This document shows positions 1-6,661 of a DNA stretch of 7,292 nt, piece by piece. Under the pieces are notes generated by a model. It ran no database searches. It was not told the DNA's origin and saw nothing but the letters and a program-made list of their open reading frames with translations. Position 1 is the first letter of the stretch. Every line of letters starts with the position of its first letter. The stretch is taken from NCBI GenBank assembly GCA_937915955.1, contig CALGIB010001031.1:1-7292 (forward strand). The letters are read 5' to 3'. Source of the stretch: an uncultured Pseudomonadota bacterium. GTDB lineage: Bacteria > Myxococcota_A > UBA796 > CAJQPC01. The position numbers and the translations under genes were made by a program.

Positions 1-209
1 TCCGCGCAGTCGTCCGCGTCCGTGCCGACGACCTCGCGCAGCTGATCACCGTCGATCACGGTGACGCCGCGGGCGTTCAGCTCGCGCCGGAGCTGGTCGT
101 AGACCATGTAGCCGACGGCGATGTCGGACACGCTCTCGGGCGTGAACTCAGGCAGCAGGACGGTGTTGATGTCCTGGGCGGCGGCGGATGCGAGCAGGGC
201 GAAGATCAT
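1..209 (-). CDS. Small exported protein, N-terminal part (cut by left edge)
   Basis: Read on the minus strand from an ATG at 209-207, the frame is open to the window edge (69 codons plus two bases). It begins MIFALLASAAAQDINTVLLP. The first 11 residues form a short hydrophobic stretch ending Ala-Ala-Ala before Gln, which looks like a minimal signal peptide cleaved near residue 11. An in-frame TAG at 224-222, five codons before the ATG, rules out a longer upstream start. The mature part begins with a beta-strand-like segment (TVLLPEF), a helix (VGYMVYDQLRRELNARG), a strand (VTVIDG) and a segment ending DADDCA. This order is reminiscent of the TolB/CsgG-like N-terminal folds of exported proteins common in myxobacteria, in which a Cys-containing loop follows. 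That family assignment is a guess. A weak GGA lies just before the start. The gene diverges from the FG-GAP gene. The function is unknown. Confidence 0.72.
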   Translation of the reverse strand, partial: MIFALLASAAAQDINTVLLPEFTPESVSDIAVGYMVYDQLRRELNARGVTVIDGDQLREVVGTDADDCA

Positions 210-311
210 GGATCCACGCGTCTAACTGTTGAGCGAGACCCGGAGCCAGACGGGCTGGCGCAGGTTTCGTGCCAGGGCCAGCCCCGAGCACCCCCGAGCT
301 ACGCTGCCGGG
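210..311. promoter_or_regulatory. Divergent intergenic region with inverted repeat
   Basis: This 102-bp gap between two outward-facing genes should hold both promoters. It contains a perfect 8-bp inverted repeat, GGGCTGGC at 252-259 and GCCAGCCC at 277-284, with a 17-nt spacer. Two further GCCAG copies (245-249 and 271-275) can pair with the same CTGGC at 255-259, so alternative hairpins are possible. An operator or a structured leader would fit, but short inverted repeats also arise by chance in such GC-rich DNA. I see no convincing -35/-10 pair on either strand. The least GC-rich patch is around TCTAACTGTT (221-230). Confidence 0.3.
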
Positions 312-1817
312 GTGTTGCTCCTCTCCCTCGCCTGCGTCCAGGATGGCCTCGACAGCCTGGACAGCCCGGCGCCGTCCCCGCCGCGCACCGTCGCCTCCCG
401 GTGCAGCGACCCCTCCGCGGCCCCAGGATGGACCGACCAGGCCGAGGCTTGGCAGCTGGTCGACACCCTGGACGAGGACCCCAGGCGCGACAGCGGCTCC
501 AACACCGCGCTCGCGGACCTCGACGGCGACGGCGACGACGACGTCCTGATTGGACTGCGAAGCGGCGGCGTGTCCGTGCAGGAGAACCTGGGTCGCGGCC
601 TGGGCAGCCCGCAGCTCCTGGGCGAGGCGGTGGCGCCCGCGGTCGGCCTCGGGGACATGGACGGCGACGGGCTCCTGGACCTGCTCGTCCAAGGCGAGCA
701 CGGCGCCCCCGAGCTGTGGCTGAACCGAGGCGGACTGCGCTTCGAGCAGGCCAGCACGGGCCTGGACGGGAGCATGATCGGCAACGGTCGAGGGCTGCAG
801 CCCGGGGACCTCGACGGCGACGGTGACCTGGATCTGTACGTGTACACCAGCCTCCACGACTGGCTCCTCGAGAGGACCTCGAGCGGCTTCGAGGACGCCT
901 CCAGCCGCATCGGGCTGGACCAGGGCTGGGCGGACAAGAGCTGGGTCGCGGCCTGGACCGATCTCGATCGCGACGGAGCCCCCGAGCTCTACGTCAGCAA
1001 CGACCTGCAGGCGGAGTACGGACCCTCGAGGCTGTACTGGAACAGGGCCGGCGAGCTGGAGCGCGACGACGGAGGCTGCGCCTGCGAGAGCACGACCTAC
1101 TCGATGGGCATGTCGGTCGGTGACGTCGACGGGAACGGCTACCAAGACCTGCTCATCGGCTCCACCCAGTCGCTCGGGCTCTACACCAACCAGGGGGACG
1201 GCAGCTTCGTGGACGTCTCGGCCGCCTGGGGTCTGAACAGCCTGCTCGGCTGGGACCAGATGAGCCTGGGCACGCTGCTCGAGGACCTGGATCTGGACGG
1301 CGACCTGGACCTGTTCCTGGCGGGAGGGCGCTTCGGAGAGGGTCCGGTGCTGGAGAACCAGACCCTGGACCAGCCCGATCTGATCCTGTGGAACGAGGCC
1401 GGGAGCTTCCGCCGGGACGAGCGGCTCACCGACCCCCAGGACGCCCGCGGTGTGTCCTCGGGCGACGTCAACGGCGACGGATGGCCCGACCTGCTGGTCG
1501 GAAACGTCGAGGCCCCCTCCCGCCTGTGGCTCTCGGACTGCACCGATGAGCGGGTCTCCCTGACCGTCGAACTGAGCGACGGCGCCGGCAACCGCTTCGG
1601 GCAGGGAGCCCAGGTCGAGCTGGAGACCGCCGAGGGCGTGCAGGTCCGAGAGGTCACGGTGAACCGCGGGCTCTTCGGCAGCCAGCACCCGCGGGCGGTC
1701 TTTGGGCTGGCCGCGGACGAGGAGGTGCTGGCGCTGCGAGTCCGGTGGCCCTGGACCAGCGAGGCGATCGAGGTGGACCTGGACGAGCTCGCGCCGGTGA
1801 TGCTGGTCGAGCGCTGA
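312..1817 (+). CDS. FG-GAP/VCBS beta-propeller putative lipoprotein with ASPIC/UnbV domain
   Basis: The 501-residue product starts at GTG 312 with MLLLSLACVQDG, a very short hydrophobic segment followed by Cys8. This suggests a lipoprotein, but the lipobox (S-L-A-C) is imperfect and there is no basic N-terminal residue. No ATG, GTG or TTG lies upstream in frame between 222 and 312, and the ribosome-binding site is weak. The body carries seven Ca-binding loops of the D-x-D-x-D/N-G type, near residues 69-77, 115-123, 166-174, 217-225, 271-279, 325-333 and 385-393. Their spacing of roughly 47-60 residues matches a seven-bladed integrin-alpha-like propeller. Residues about 420-485 (GNRFGQGAQVELET, then VREVTVNRG, FGSQHP and ALRVRWP) match the ASPIC/UnbV domain that often caps such proteins. 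The likely location is the outer surface or periplasm, with a Ca-stabilised adhesive or ligand-binding role. No catalytic motif was seen. The exact ligand is unknown. Confidence 0.88.
   Translation: MLLLSLACVQDGLDSLDSPAPSPPRTVASRCSDPSAAPGWTDQAEAWQLVDTLDEDPRRDSGSNTALADLDGDGDDDVLIGLRSGGVSVQENLGRGLGSPQLLGEAVAPAVGLGDMDGDGLLDLLVQGEHGAPELWLNRGGLRFEQASTGLDGSMIGNGRGLQPGDLDGDGDLDLYVYTSLHDWLLERTSSGFEDASSRIGLDQGWADKSWVAAWTDLDRDGAPELYVSNDLQAEYGPSRLYWNRAGELERDDGGCACESTTYSMGMSVGDVDGNGYQDLLIGSTQSLGLYTNQGDGSFVDVSAAWGLNSLLGWDQMSLGTLLEDLDLDGDLDLFLAGGRFGEGPVLENQTLDQPDLILWNEAGSFRRDERLTDPQDARGVSSGDVNGDGWPDLLVGNVEAPSRLWLSDCTDERVSLTVELSDGAGNRFGQGAQVELETAEGVQVREVTVNRGLFGSQHPRAVFGLAADEEVLALRVRWPWTSEAIEVDLDELAPVMLVER
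513..1502 (+). repeat. Seven degenerate FG-GAP Ca-loop coding repeats
   Basis: Inside the propeller gene, a loop such as DLDGDGDLDLYV recurs seven times. At the DNA level each copy resembles GACCTGGACGGCGACGG and is followed by a GACCTG-type run. The copies are diverged protein repeats, one per presumed propeller blade, and not a recent tandem DNA duplication. The sixth (DLDLDGDLDLFL) and third (DLDGDGDLDLYV) copies are closest to consensus. The fourth (DLDRDGAPELYV) is the most altered. Confidence 0.85.
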
Positions 1818-1836
1818 ACCGCCGCGCCCAGCGTCA

Positions 1837-1857
1837 CCGGCGCCCCCGCGACGCCGG
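1837..1857. terminator. Weak hairpin between the FG-GAP gene and glgA
   Basis: CCGGCG (1837-1842) and CGCCGG (1852-1857) form a perfect 6-bp stem with a 9-nt loop, 20 bp after the stop of the FG-GAP gene. No T-tract follows, so this is not a canonical intrinsic terminator. It could slow transcription or simply reflect GC-rich composition. Confidence 0.2.
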
Positions 1858-1894
1858 CCGAGCAGCGGATCCAGAAGCGCAATAGGCTGCCGAG

Positions 1895-1918
1895 ATGAAC
1901 GACCGCGAGCGCCCTTGA
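1895..1918 (+). other. Seven-codon upstream reading frame (MNDRERP) coupled to glgA
   Basis: ATG at 1895 opens a frame encoding MNDRERP. Its TGA stop (1916-1918) overlaps the glgA ATG (1918-1920) as TGATG. This arrangement would allow translational coupling or leader-type control of glgA, whose own start lacks a recognisable Shine-Dalgarno sequence. The uORF also lacks a strong ribosome-binding site, and its first bases (ATGAACG) repeat those of glgA, so chance or a short duplication is possible. Confidence 0.25.
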
Positions 1919-3333
1919 TGAACGTCGTGCACGTCGCCGCAGAGTGCGCCCCCTTCGCCAAGGCAGGAGGCCTCGGCGACGTGGCAGCGGCCCTCCCCGT
2001 CGCCCTCGGCGCGCTGGGTCATCGCACCCTGACCGTGCTCCCGCTCTACCGCAGCGCGGCCGCCGTCCTGGGCCGCGAGGGCCTGAAGACCCGCCCCGGC
2101 CCCGAGGCCTCGCTGCCGGTGGGCCGAGGACATCGCGTCCGCACCCACATCCTGGAGCGCCCCGACGGCGCCCACCTGTTCCTGGAGTCGGACCTCTACG
2201 ACCGGCCCGGGCTCTACGGCTACGAGGACGAAGCCGAGCGCTTCGCGGTGCTCAGCCTGGCCGCGCTCGAGGCGGCCGGCCAGGTGCTGGGGGCGCCGGT
2301 GGACATCTTCCACGCCCACGACTGGCACGCCGGGCTGCTCCCCCACTACCTGCGGCGCTATCGACGAGCCCACCCCACGGCCCGCTCGGTGTTCACCATC
2401 CACAACCTGGGCTACCAGGGCACCTTCGGCGCCAGCGCGATCCGCCGCCTCTGCCTCGACGAGCGGGATCACACCCTCGACGGCTACGAGTTCCACGGCG
2501 GCGTCTCCTTCATGAAGGCGGGCATCACGGCCTCGGACGCCATCACCACCGTCAGCCCCCGGTACGCCCAGGAGATCCTGACGCCGAGCCACGGCTTCCA
2601 GCTGGACGGCCTGCTCCGGCACCACAGGAGTCGGCTCCACGGCATCGTGAACGGACTGGACGTGCGGGTCTGGGACCCCGCCTCGGACGCCCTGCTCGCC
2701 CGGAACTTCGACGCCACGAGCCGCCCGGCGGGCAAGGCCGACAACCGCAGGGCGCTGTTCGCGGACCTCGGCGTCGCGGACGAGGGCGGCGCGATGCTCC
2801 TCGGCGTGGTCTCGAGGCTGACGGCCCAGAAGGGGCTGGATCTGCTGGCCGACCTGGTGCCCGCCCTGCACGGCCTTGGCGTCCGCGTCGTGCTGCTCGG
2901 CAGCGGAGAGCCCGCCATCGAGGAGCGCCTCCGCGAGCTCGCGCGGGTCTTCAGCCACAACCTGACGGTGCGGATCGGCTTCGACGAGGGGCTGGCCCAC
3001 CGCATCGTGGCGGCCAGCGACGCGATGGCGGTGCCCAGCCGGTTCGAGCCCTGCGGCCTCACACAGCTGCAGGCGATGCGCTATGGGGCGCTGCCCATCG
3101 TGCACGCGACGGGAGGACTGGCCGACACCGTGCGACACCTGCTCACAGGCTTCGTCTTCGAGCACCCCACCGCGAGCGGCCTGCGGTGGGCGCTGGGCCT
3201 CGCCAGCCGCTGCTTCCACGAGCAGCGCGCGAGCTGGGACGCGATGTCCGACACGGCGATGGCCCAGGATCTGTCCTGGGAGGCCTCCGCCCGCGAGTAC
3301 GCCGCCCTGTATCAGAGCCTGCTCAGCGCATGA
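1918..3333 (+). CDS. glgA: Glycogen/starch synthase (GT5, ADP-glucose type)
   Basis: The enzyme transfers glucose from a nucleotide sugar, usually ADP-glucose in bacteria, to the non-reducing end of an alpha-1,4-glucan in the cytoplasm. The 471-residue length is normal for bacterial GlgA. The N-terminal Rossmann domain has the GT5 signature KAGGLGDV (residues 15-22), which includes the sugar-nucleotide-binding Lys15. It also has HAHDWHAG (122-129), TIHNLGYQG (150-158), the KAGI/SDAITTVSP segment (190-204) and GIVNGLD (232-238). The C-terminal domain has SRLTAQKGLDLL (289-300) and PSRFEPCGLTQLQAMRYG (363-380), which holds conserved Glu367, followed by TGGLADTV (388-395). ATG 1918 is preferred over the TTG at 1915 because the family starts directly with a strand like MNVVHVAAECAP. 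No glgB, glgC or glgP lies beside it. Its stop overlaps the next start (ATGA), making it the first gene of a coupled operon. The donor could be UDP-glucose, which the sequence does not settle. Confidence 0.96.
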   Translation: MNVVHVAAECAPFAKAGGLGDVAAALPVALGALGHRTLTVLPLYRSAAAVLGREGLKTRPGPEASLPVGRGHRVRTHILERPDGAHLFLESDLYDRPGLYGYEDEAERFAVLSLAALEAAGQVLGAPVDIFHAHDWHAGLLPHYLRRYRRAHPTARSVFTIHNLGYQGTFGASAIRRLCLDERDHTLDGYEFHGGVSFMKAGITASDAITTVSPRYAQEILTPSHGFQLDGLLRHHRSRLHGIVNGLDVRVWDPASDALLARNFDATSRPAGKADNRRALFADLGVADEGGAMLLGVVSRLTAQKGLDLLADLVPALHGLGVRVVLLGSGEPAIEERLRELARVFSHNLTVRIGFDEGLAHRIVAASDAMAVPSRFEPCGLTQLQAMRYGALPIVHATGGLADTVRHLLTGFVFEHPTASGLRWALGLASRCFHEQRASWDAMSDTAMAQDLSWEASAREYAALYQSLLSA

Positions 3334-4250
3334 GGAAGCCCATCGTCGTGCTCGGACCGCAGCGTCCGACGCCCAACCTGGGTCGCGCGCTGGACCGCCT
3401 GGGGGCGCGCGGGCCGGTAGCGCTGATCACAGCGGGGTGGCGCCACGACGAGGAGGACATCTCTCCTCTCGTGCGCGACGTGGCCAGGCCGACCCGGCAC
3501 CTGCCCCTGTACGCCTGGTTCGAGGAGGTCACCCATCGTCACCCGGACGAGTCCGCCCGCTACCGACAGCGGACCCGCCGGGTCCGAGCCTGGAAACGGG
3601 GCTACCGGATCCGCCTCCACGCGGCCATGGCCGCGCTCGTCGAGCTGGACGAGCTCGCCCTCGCCGACCCCGAGCTCTACCAGAGCTCCCTGCAGGCGGC
3701 GCTGGCTCAGATCATCGCGCTGGACGCCGAGGTCCCCGCGACTCTCCTCTCGCTGAGGGCGACCGAGCCCCCGTGGACCCGCGCGCCGATCCTCGGCTAC
3801 CGCGAGCGGGTCGCGGAGGCCTTCAGGACCTGCGACACCGTGGCGCTGGCGGGAGGCCAGGTCGCCACGCTGCTGAACCGCCTGCGCTTCTTCGGGGTGG
3901 GCCCGCTGCTGCGCGAGTTCTGGGAGCGAGGCGGCAACCTGGTCGCCTGGTCCGCCGGGGCGATGGTGCTCACCGAGCGGGTCATGCTCTTCTACGACCA
4001 CCCCCCGGATGGACCGGGTCACCCGGAGGTCCTGGACGCGGGCCTGGGACTGATCCGCGACCTCACGCTCTTCCCGGCGGCGGCGCAGCGCCTGGATCTG
4101 GATGACGCCCGAAGGCGCTGGCGACTCCTCGCCAGACTGCAGGGCGGCCGGGCGCTGGGGCTGGCCAACGGCGACGCGCTCCAGGTCGACGGCGCGCTGG
4201 AGCTCCTGGAGGGCGCGGTCCTGGATCTGGCCGAGGGGGCGACCCAATGA
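3330..4250 (+). CDS. Peptidase S51 / class-I glutamine amidotransferase-like protein, probably catalytically altered
   Basis: The 306-residue protein starts in the ATGA overlap with glgA. Upstream codons in this frame are only an out-of-frame reading of glgA. Three features point to the S51 fold (dipeptidase E, cyanophycinase): an N-terminal strand IVVLGPQ (5-11), AGGQVATLLNRL (164-175, equivalent to the GGN/GGQ motif), and the nucleophile elbow AWSAGAM (196-202) with Ser198. Asp213 lies 15 residues after Ser198, the same offset as Ser120/Asp135 in Salmonella PepE. However, the segment where S51 enzymes carry the catalytic His (LFPAAAQRLDLDD, 237-249) has none, and the cyanophycinase-type Glu position reads GLANGDALQV (267-276). 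A helical insertion of about 115 residues (about 40-155), rich in Arg and His, separates the first strand region from the GGQ motif. There is no signal peptide, so it is probably cytoplasmic. It may be a binding or regulatory protein, or an amidotransferase-like enzyme with different chemistry. The fold call is fairly firm. The activity is unknown. Confidence 0.75.
   Translation: MRKPIVVLGPQRPTPNLGRALDRLGARGPVALITAGWRHDEEDISPLVRDVARPTRHLPLYAWFEEVTHRHPDESARYRQRTRRVRAWKRGYRIRLHAAMAALVELDELALADPELYQSSLQAALAQIIALDAEVPATLLSLRATEPPWTRAPILGYRERVAEAFRTCDTVALAGGQVATLLNRLRFFGVGPLLREFWERGGNLVAWSAGAMVLTERVMLFYDHPPDGPGHPEVLDAGLGLIRDLTLFPAAAQRLDLDDARRRWRLLARLQGGRALGLANGDALQVDGALELLEGAVLDLAEGATQ
4233..4239 (+). 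promoter_or_regulatory. Ribosome binding site for the Fes-like gene
   Basis: GAGGGGG ends 7 nt before ATG 4247 and lies inside the end of the S51-like gene. It is the clearest Shine-Dalgarno-like sequence in the operon. It supports the overlapping ATGA start, and suggests that this gene can also recruit ribosomes independently of its upstream neighbour. Confidence 0.5.
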
Positions 4251-5401
4251 GCCGGGTCCAACAGCTGGCCTTCGCGCTGCGCCAGGAGCGAGCCCAGGCC
4301 GACCAGCACCTCCGATCCTTCGCCGACGAAGGGACCTTCCCTCGGGTCCAGGGAAGCGAGGCCACCTTCTTCTTCTGGGACGGCGGCGAAGCAGACGAGG
4401 TCATCCTGATCCACTGGGTCTTCGGGCTGGAGTCAAGGCAGGCCTTCGAGCGCCTCCCGGGTACCCAAGCCTTCGTCCTCCAGCTCGATCTGCCAGCCGC
4501 GGCCCGGGTCGAGTACAAGCTGGAGCTCGTCCGCAGGGGCGAGAAGCACTGGATCCGGGATCCGCGCAACCCGCTGCAGGCGCGCGACCCCTTCGGCGCC
4601 AACAGCGTCTGCCAGATGCCGGGCTACGAGGAGCCGCCCTGGATCGACGAGCTGCCCGAGGGCCAGGGGGGCGAGCTCGAGCCGCACGTGATCCGCTCGG
4701 AGATCTGGGGGGCCCCGCGCCGCGTCGTGGTCTACCTCCCCTTCGAGTATCGGCCGACCAAGCGGCTCCCCCTGCTCATCTGCCACGACGGCACCGACAC
4801 GCTGCGCTTCGCCGCGGCGAAGCAGGTCCTCGACAACCTCATCCGCCGGCACGAGGTGCGCCCCCTCATCGTCGCCTTCGTCGATCCGGGTGGGAGCCGC
4901 AACCAGGAGTACGCCGCCAACCCCCTCCAGGCCCGCTTCCTCGTCGAGGAGGTGCTGCCCTGGATCGAGCGCGAGTACCCCATTCGCCCCAGCCCCGCCG
5001 AGCGCGGCCTGATGGGCGCGAGCTTCGGGGCGGTCTCGGCCTTGCACGCGGCCTGGACCTACCCCGGCGTCTTCGGCCGCCTGATGCTGCAGTCGGGGAG
5101 CTTCGCGTTCACGGACATCGGCACCCACGACCGGGGGCCCCTGTGGGATCCGGTCGTGGACTTCGTGAACGCCTTCCGCGAGGATCCGGGGCGGGTCGAC
5201 GCCCGCATGTTCCTCTCCTGTGGCTGCTTCGAGTCCCTGATCTACTACAACCGCTCGCTGGTCCCGAGGCTGCGCGCCGCGGGGCTCCAGACCCGCTTCG
5301 TCGAGAGCCTCGACGGACACAACTGGATCAGCTGGCGGGACCGCATGCGGGACGGGCTGACATGGCTCTTCCCTGGACACCTCTGGATGTACTACGAGTG
5401 A
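4247..5401 (+). CDS. Enterochelin-esterase (Fes)-like alpha/beta hydrolase with N-terminal E-set domain
   Basis: The 384-residue product begins in an ATGA overlap with the S51-like gene. Residues about 28-115 form an immunoglobulin-like E-set segment (ATFFFWDGG, VEYKLELVRRGEKHWIRDP, DPFGANS) like the N-terminal domain of enterochelin esterases, which is structurally related to CBM48 glycogen-binding modules. From about residue 138 comes an esterase-D-type hydrolase: VVVYLPFEYRP (150-160), oxyanion-region CHDGTD (169-174), nucleophile elbow GASFGA with Ser249, acidic-residue candidate Glu319 in SCGCFES, and His348 in DGHNWISWR. The catalytic triad therefore looks intact. There is no signal sequence, so it is probably cytoplasmic. 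Known relatives hydrolyse siderophore trilactones or other esters, and some act on carbohydrate or feruloyl esters. Here the link to glgA makes a glucan or glucose-ester substrate worth considering, but that is inference. The ATP-grasp gene follows after 3 bp. Confidence 0.9.
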   Translation: MSRVQQLAFALRQERAQADQHLRSFADEGTFPRVQGSEATFFFWDGGEADEVILIHWVFGLESRQAFERLPGTQAFVLQLDLPAAARVEYKLELVRRGEKHWIRDPRNPLQARDPFGANSVCQMPGYEEPPWIDELPEGQGGELEPHVIRSEIWGAPRRVVVYLPFEYRPTKRLPLLICHDGTDTLRFAAAKQVLDNLIRRHEVRPLIVAFVDPGGSRNQEYAANPLQARFLVEEVLPWIEREYPIRPSPAERGLMGASFGAVSALHAAWTYPGVFGRLMLQSGSFAFTDIGTHDRGPLWDPVVDFVNAFREDPGRVDARMFLSCGCFESLIYYNRSLVPRLRAAGLQTRFVESLDGHNWISWRDRMRDGLTWLFPGHLWMYYE

Positions 5402-5404
5402 CGC

Positions 5405-6661
5405 ATGAGCCAACCTGAGACGACGCTGATCGGCCTCTCGCTGGGCGCGGACCTTTGCTGGCCTGCGGCCTACGAAGAGCTCCTGAGCCGGCTCGACCTG
5501 GACATCGAGGTCGACGGGCGCCGGGTCCGCTTCGCCACGGAGCGGGTCGTCCTGGAGCCCTACGATCTCGAGCAACACTGCCGCTACGACCTGGTGCTGG
5601 ACAGGCTGACGCACTGGTTCTCCTTGAGCCGGGAGTGGATCAAGAAGATCACGCTGATGGACGGCACCTACGTGCTGAACAACCCGTGGTCGGTGCAGAG
5701 CATGGAGAAGCACACCTCCTACTGCGCCATGCTCAAGCTCGGGCTCCCGATCCCCAGGACCTGGATGCTGCCCAGCAAGGAACAGATCGACGCCGACGAC
5801 GTGGACGTGACCCTGAAGCGCTACGGCCGACTCTTCAGCCTGACCGAGGTCGGCCGCGAGGTGGGCTACCCCGCCTTCCTGAAGCCCTACGACGGCGGGG
5901 GCTGGGTGGGCGTTCGACGCGTCACCGACGACAAGAGCCTGAGCGCCGCCTACGACGACAGCGGCTCCCGGGTGAACCACCTGCAGCAGGCGGTGCCGGA
6001 CTGGGACCTCTTCGTCCGAGGCGTGGGCGTCGGCCCACAGGTCAACGTCATCCGCTACGACCCGGACAAGCCGCTGCACGGCCGCTACCTCGTCGACTTC
6101 CACTTCCTGGACGCCGAGGGCTGGCAGACCGCGCAGAAGACCACCCGGGTCATCAACGCCTTCTTCGGCTGGGACTTCAACTCCTGCGAGATGCTGCGCA
6201 GCGACGGCGTCCTCCACCCCATCGACTTCGCGAACCCCTGCCCGGACTCGCAGGTCACGAGCCTGCACTTCCACTTCCCCTGGCTGGTGAAGGCCCTGCT
6301 GCGGTGGTCGCTCTTCTGCGCGGCGACCAGGCGCCCCTTCAAGCCCAACCTGGACTGGGCCCCCTACTTCGCCGTCGCCGAGCAGGATCTGAGCTTCGAA
6401 GAGAAGCTGGACCGCTACGACGCCTTGGCGCAGGCCCACTTCTCGACGCCCGCCTTCGAGGCCTTCTGCGCGGAGCACCTGGGCGCCCTGGACGCCGTCG
6501 CCGTGGACTACTTCGAGTCCGACGGCTTCAAGGCGACCGTCCGGGAGAAGGTCCAGGCGACCTACCCCAAGCACGAGGTGGAGCGCTTCACCGACCACTT
6601 CTTCGGCCTGGTGGGCTTCTGGTGCCACACCGAGCGGGACCGCCTGGCGGCGAGACCTTGA
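5405..6661 (+). CDS. ATP-grasp ligase of unknown substrate
   Basis: This 418-residue protein has ATP-grasp features. After an N-terminal region (about 1-110) come GYPAFLKP (144-151) with the ATP-contacting Lys150, the flexible glycine loop DGGGWVGV (153-160), and a metal-binding segment. That segment has Glu252 in CEMLRSDG, Asp264 in HPIDFANP and Asn267, the usual D/E...D-x-x-N pattern of the superfamily. The C-terminal third (about 280-418), rich in aromatic residues (HFHFPWLV, then RWSLFCA), is unlike short RimK proteins and may hold substrate specificity. The enzyme should couple a carboxylate to an amine, thiol or hydroxyl through an acyl-phosphate. There is no signal peptide, so it is cytoplasmic. 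ATG 5405 sits 3 bp after the stop of the Fes-like gene, and the next gene overlaps its stop. The substrate is not recognisable. Neighbouring esterases suggest that the product, or a protected intermediate, carries an ester. Confidence 0.88.
   Translation: MSQPETTLIGLSLGADLCWPAAYEELLSRLDLDIEVDGRRVRFATERVVLEPYDLEQHCRYDLVLDRLTHWFSLSREWIKKITLMDGTYVLNNPWSVQSMEKHTSYCAMLKLGLPIPRTWMLPSKEQIDADDVDVTLKRYGRLFSLTEVGREVGYPAFLKPYDGGGWVGVRRVTDDKSLSAAYDDSGSRVNHLQQAVPDWDLFVRGVGVGPQVNVIRYDPDKPLHGRYLVDFHFLDAEGWQTAQKTTRVINAFFGWDFNSCEMLRSDGVLHPIDFANPCPDSQVTSLHFHFPWLVKALLRWSLFCAATRRPFKPNLDWAPYFAVAEQDLSFEEKLDRYDALAQAHFSTPAFEAFCAEHLGALDAVAVDYFESDGFKATVREKVQATYPKHEVERFTDHFFGLVGFWCHTERDRLAARP

Noticed and set aside
269..826. 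Alternative plus-strand frame overlapping the start of the FG-GAP gene
   Set aside because: Its translation is almost only Arg, Pro, Gly and Ala, typical of a wrong frame in GC-rich DNA, and it conflicts with the Ca-loop repeats read in the correct frame.
222..1961. Antisense open frame of 579 codons opposite the FG-GAP gene
   Set aside because: It mirrors the repeat gene on the plus strand. Its repeated VAVDV-type segments are just the reverse complement of the Ca-loop codons, and no domain or start signal is visible.
1834..3219. Antisense open frame of 461 codons opposite glgA
   Set aside because: It fully overlaps the clearly conserved GT5 coding sequence and has a biased composition without motifs.
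1944..3329. Long N-terminal extension of the S51-like protein in the same frame
   Set aside because: The residues before MRKPIVVLG are Arg/Pro/Gly-rich and are an out-of-frame reading of glgA. The real start is the ATGA overlap at 3330.
3312..4247. Antisense open frame of 311 codons opposite the S51-like gene
   Set aside because: It is a shadow of the plus-strand gene with no recognisable domain, and the plus-strand frame has a clear nucleophile elbow and coupled start and stop.
3330..5401. A cyanophycin or siderophore operon
   Set aside because: The S51-like, Fes-like and ATP-grasp products each hint at one of these, but the S51 catalytic His is missing, the ATP-grasp protein is far shorter than CphA and lacks its ligase domain arrangement, and no siderophore synthesis or transport gene is seen.
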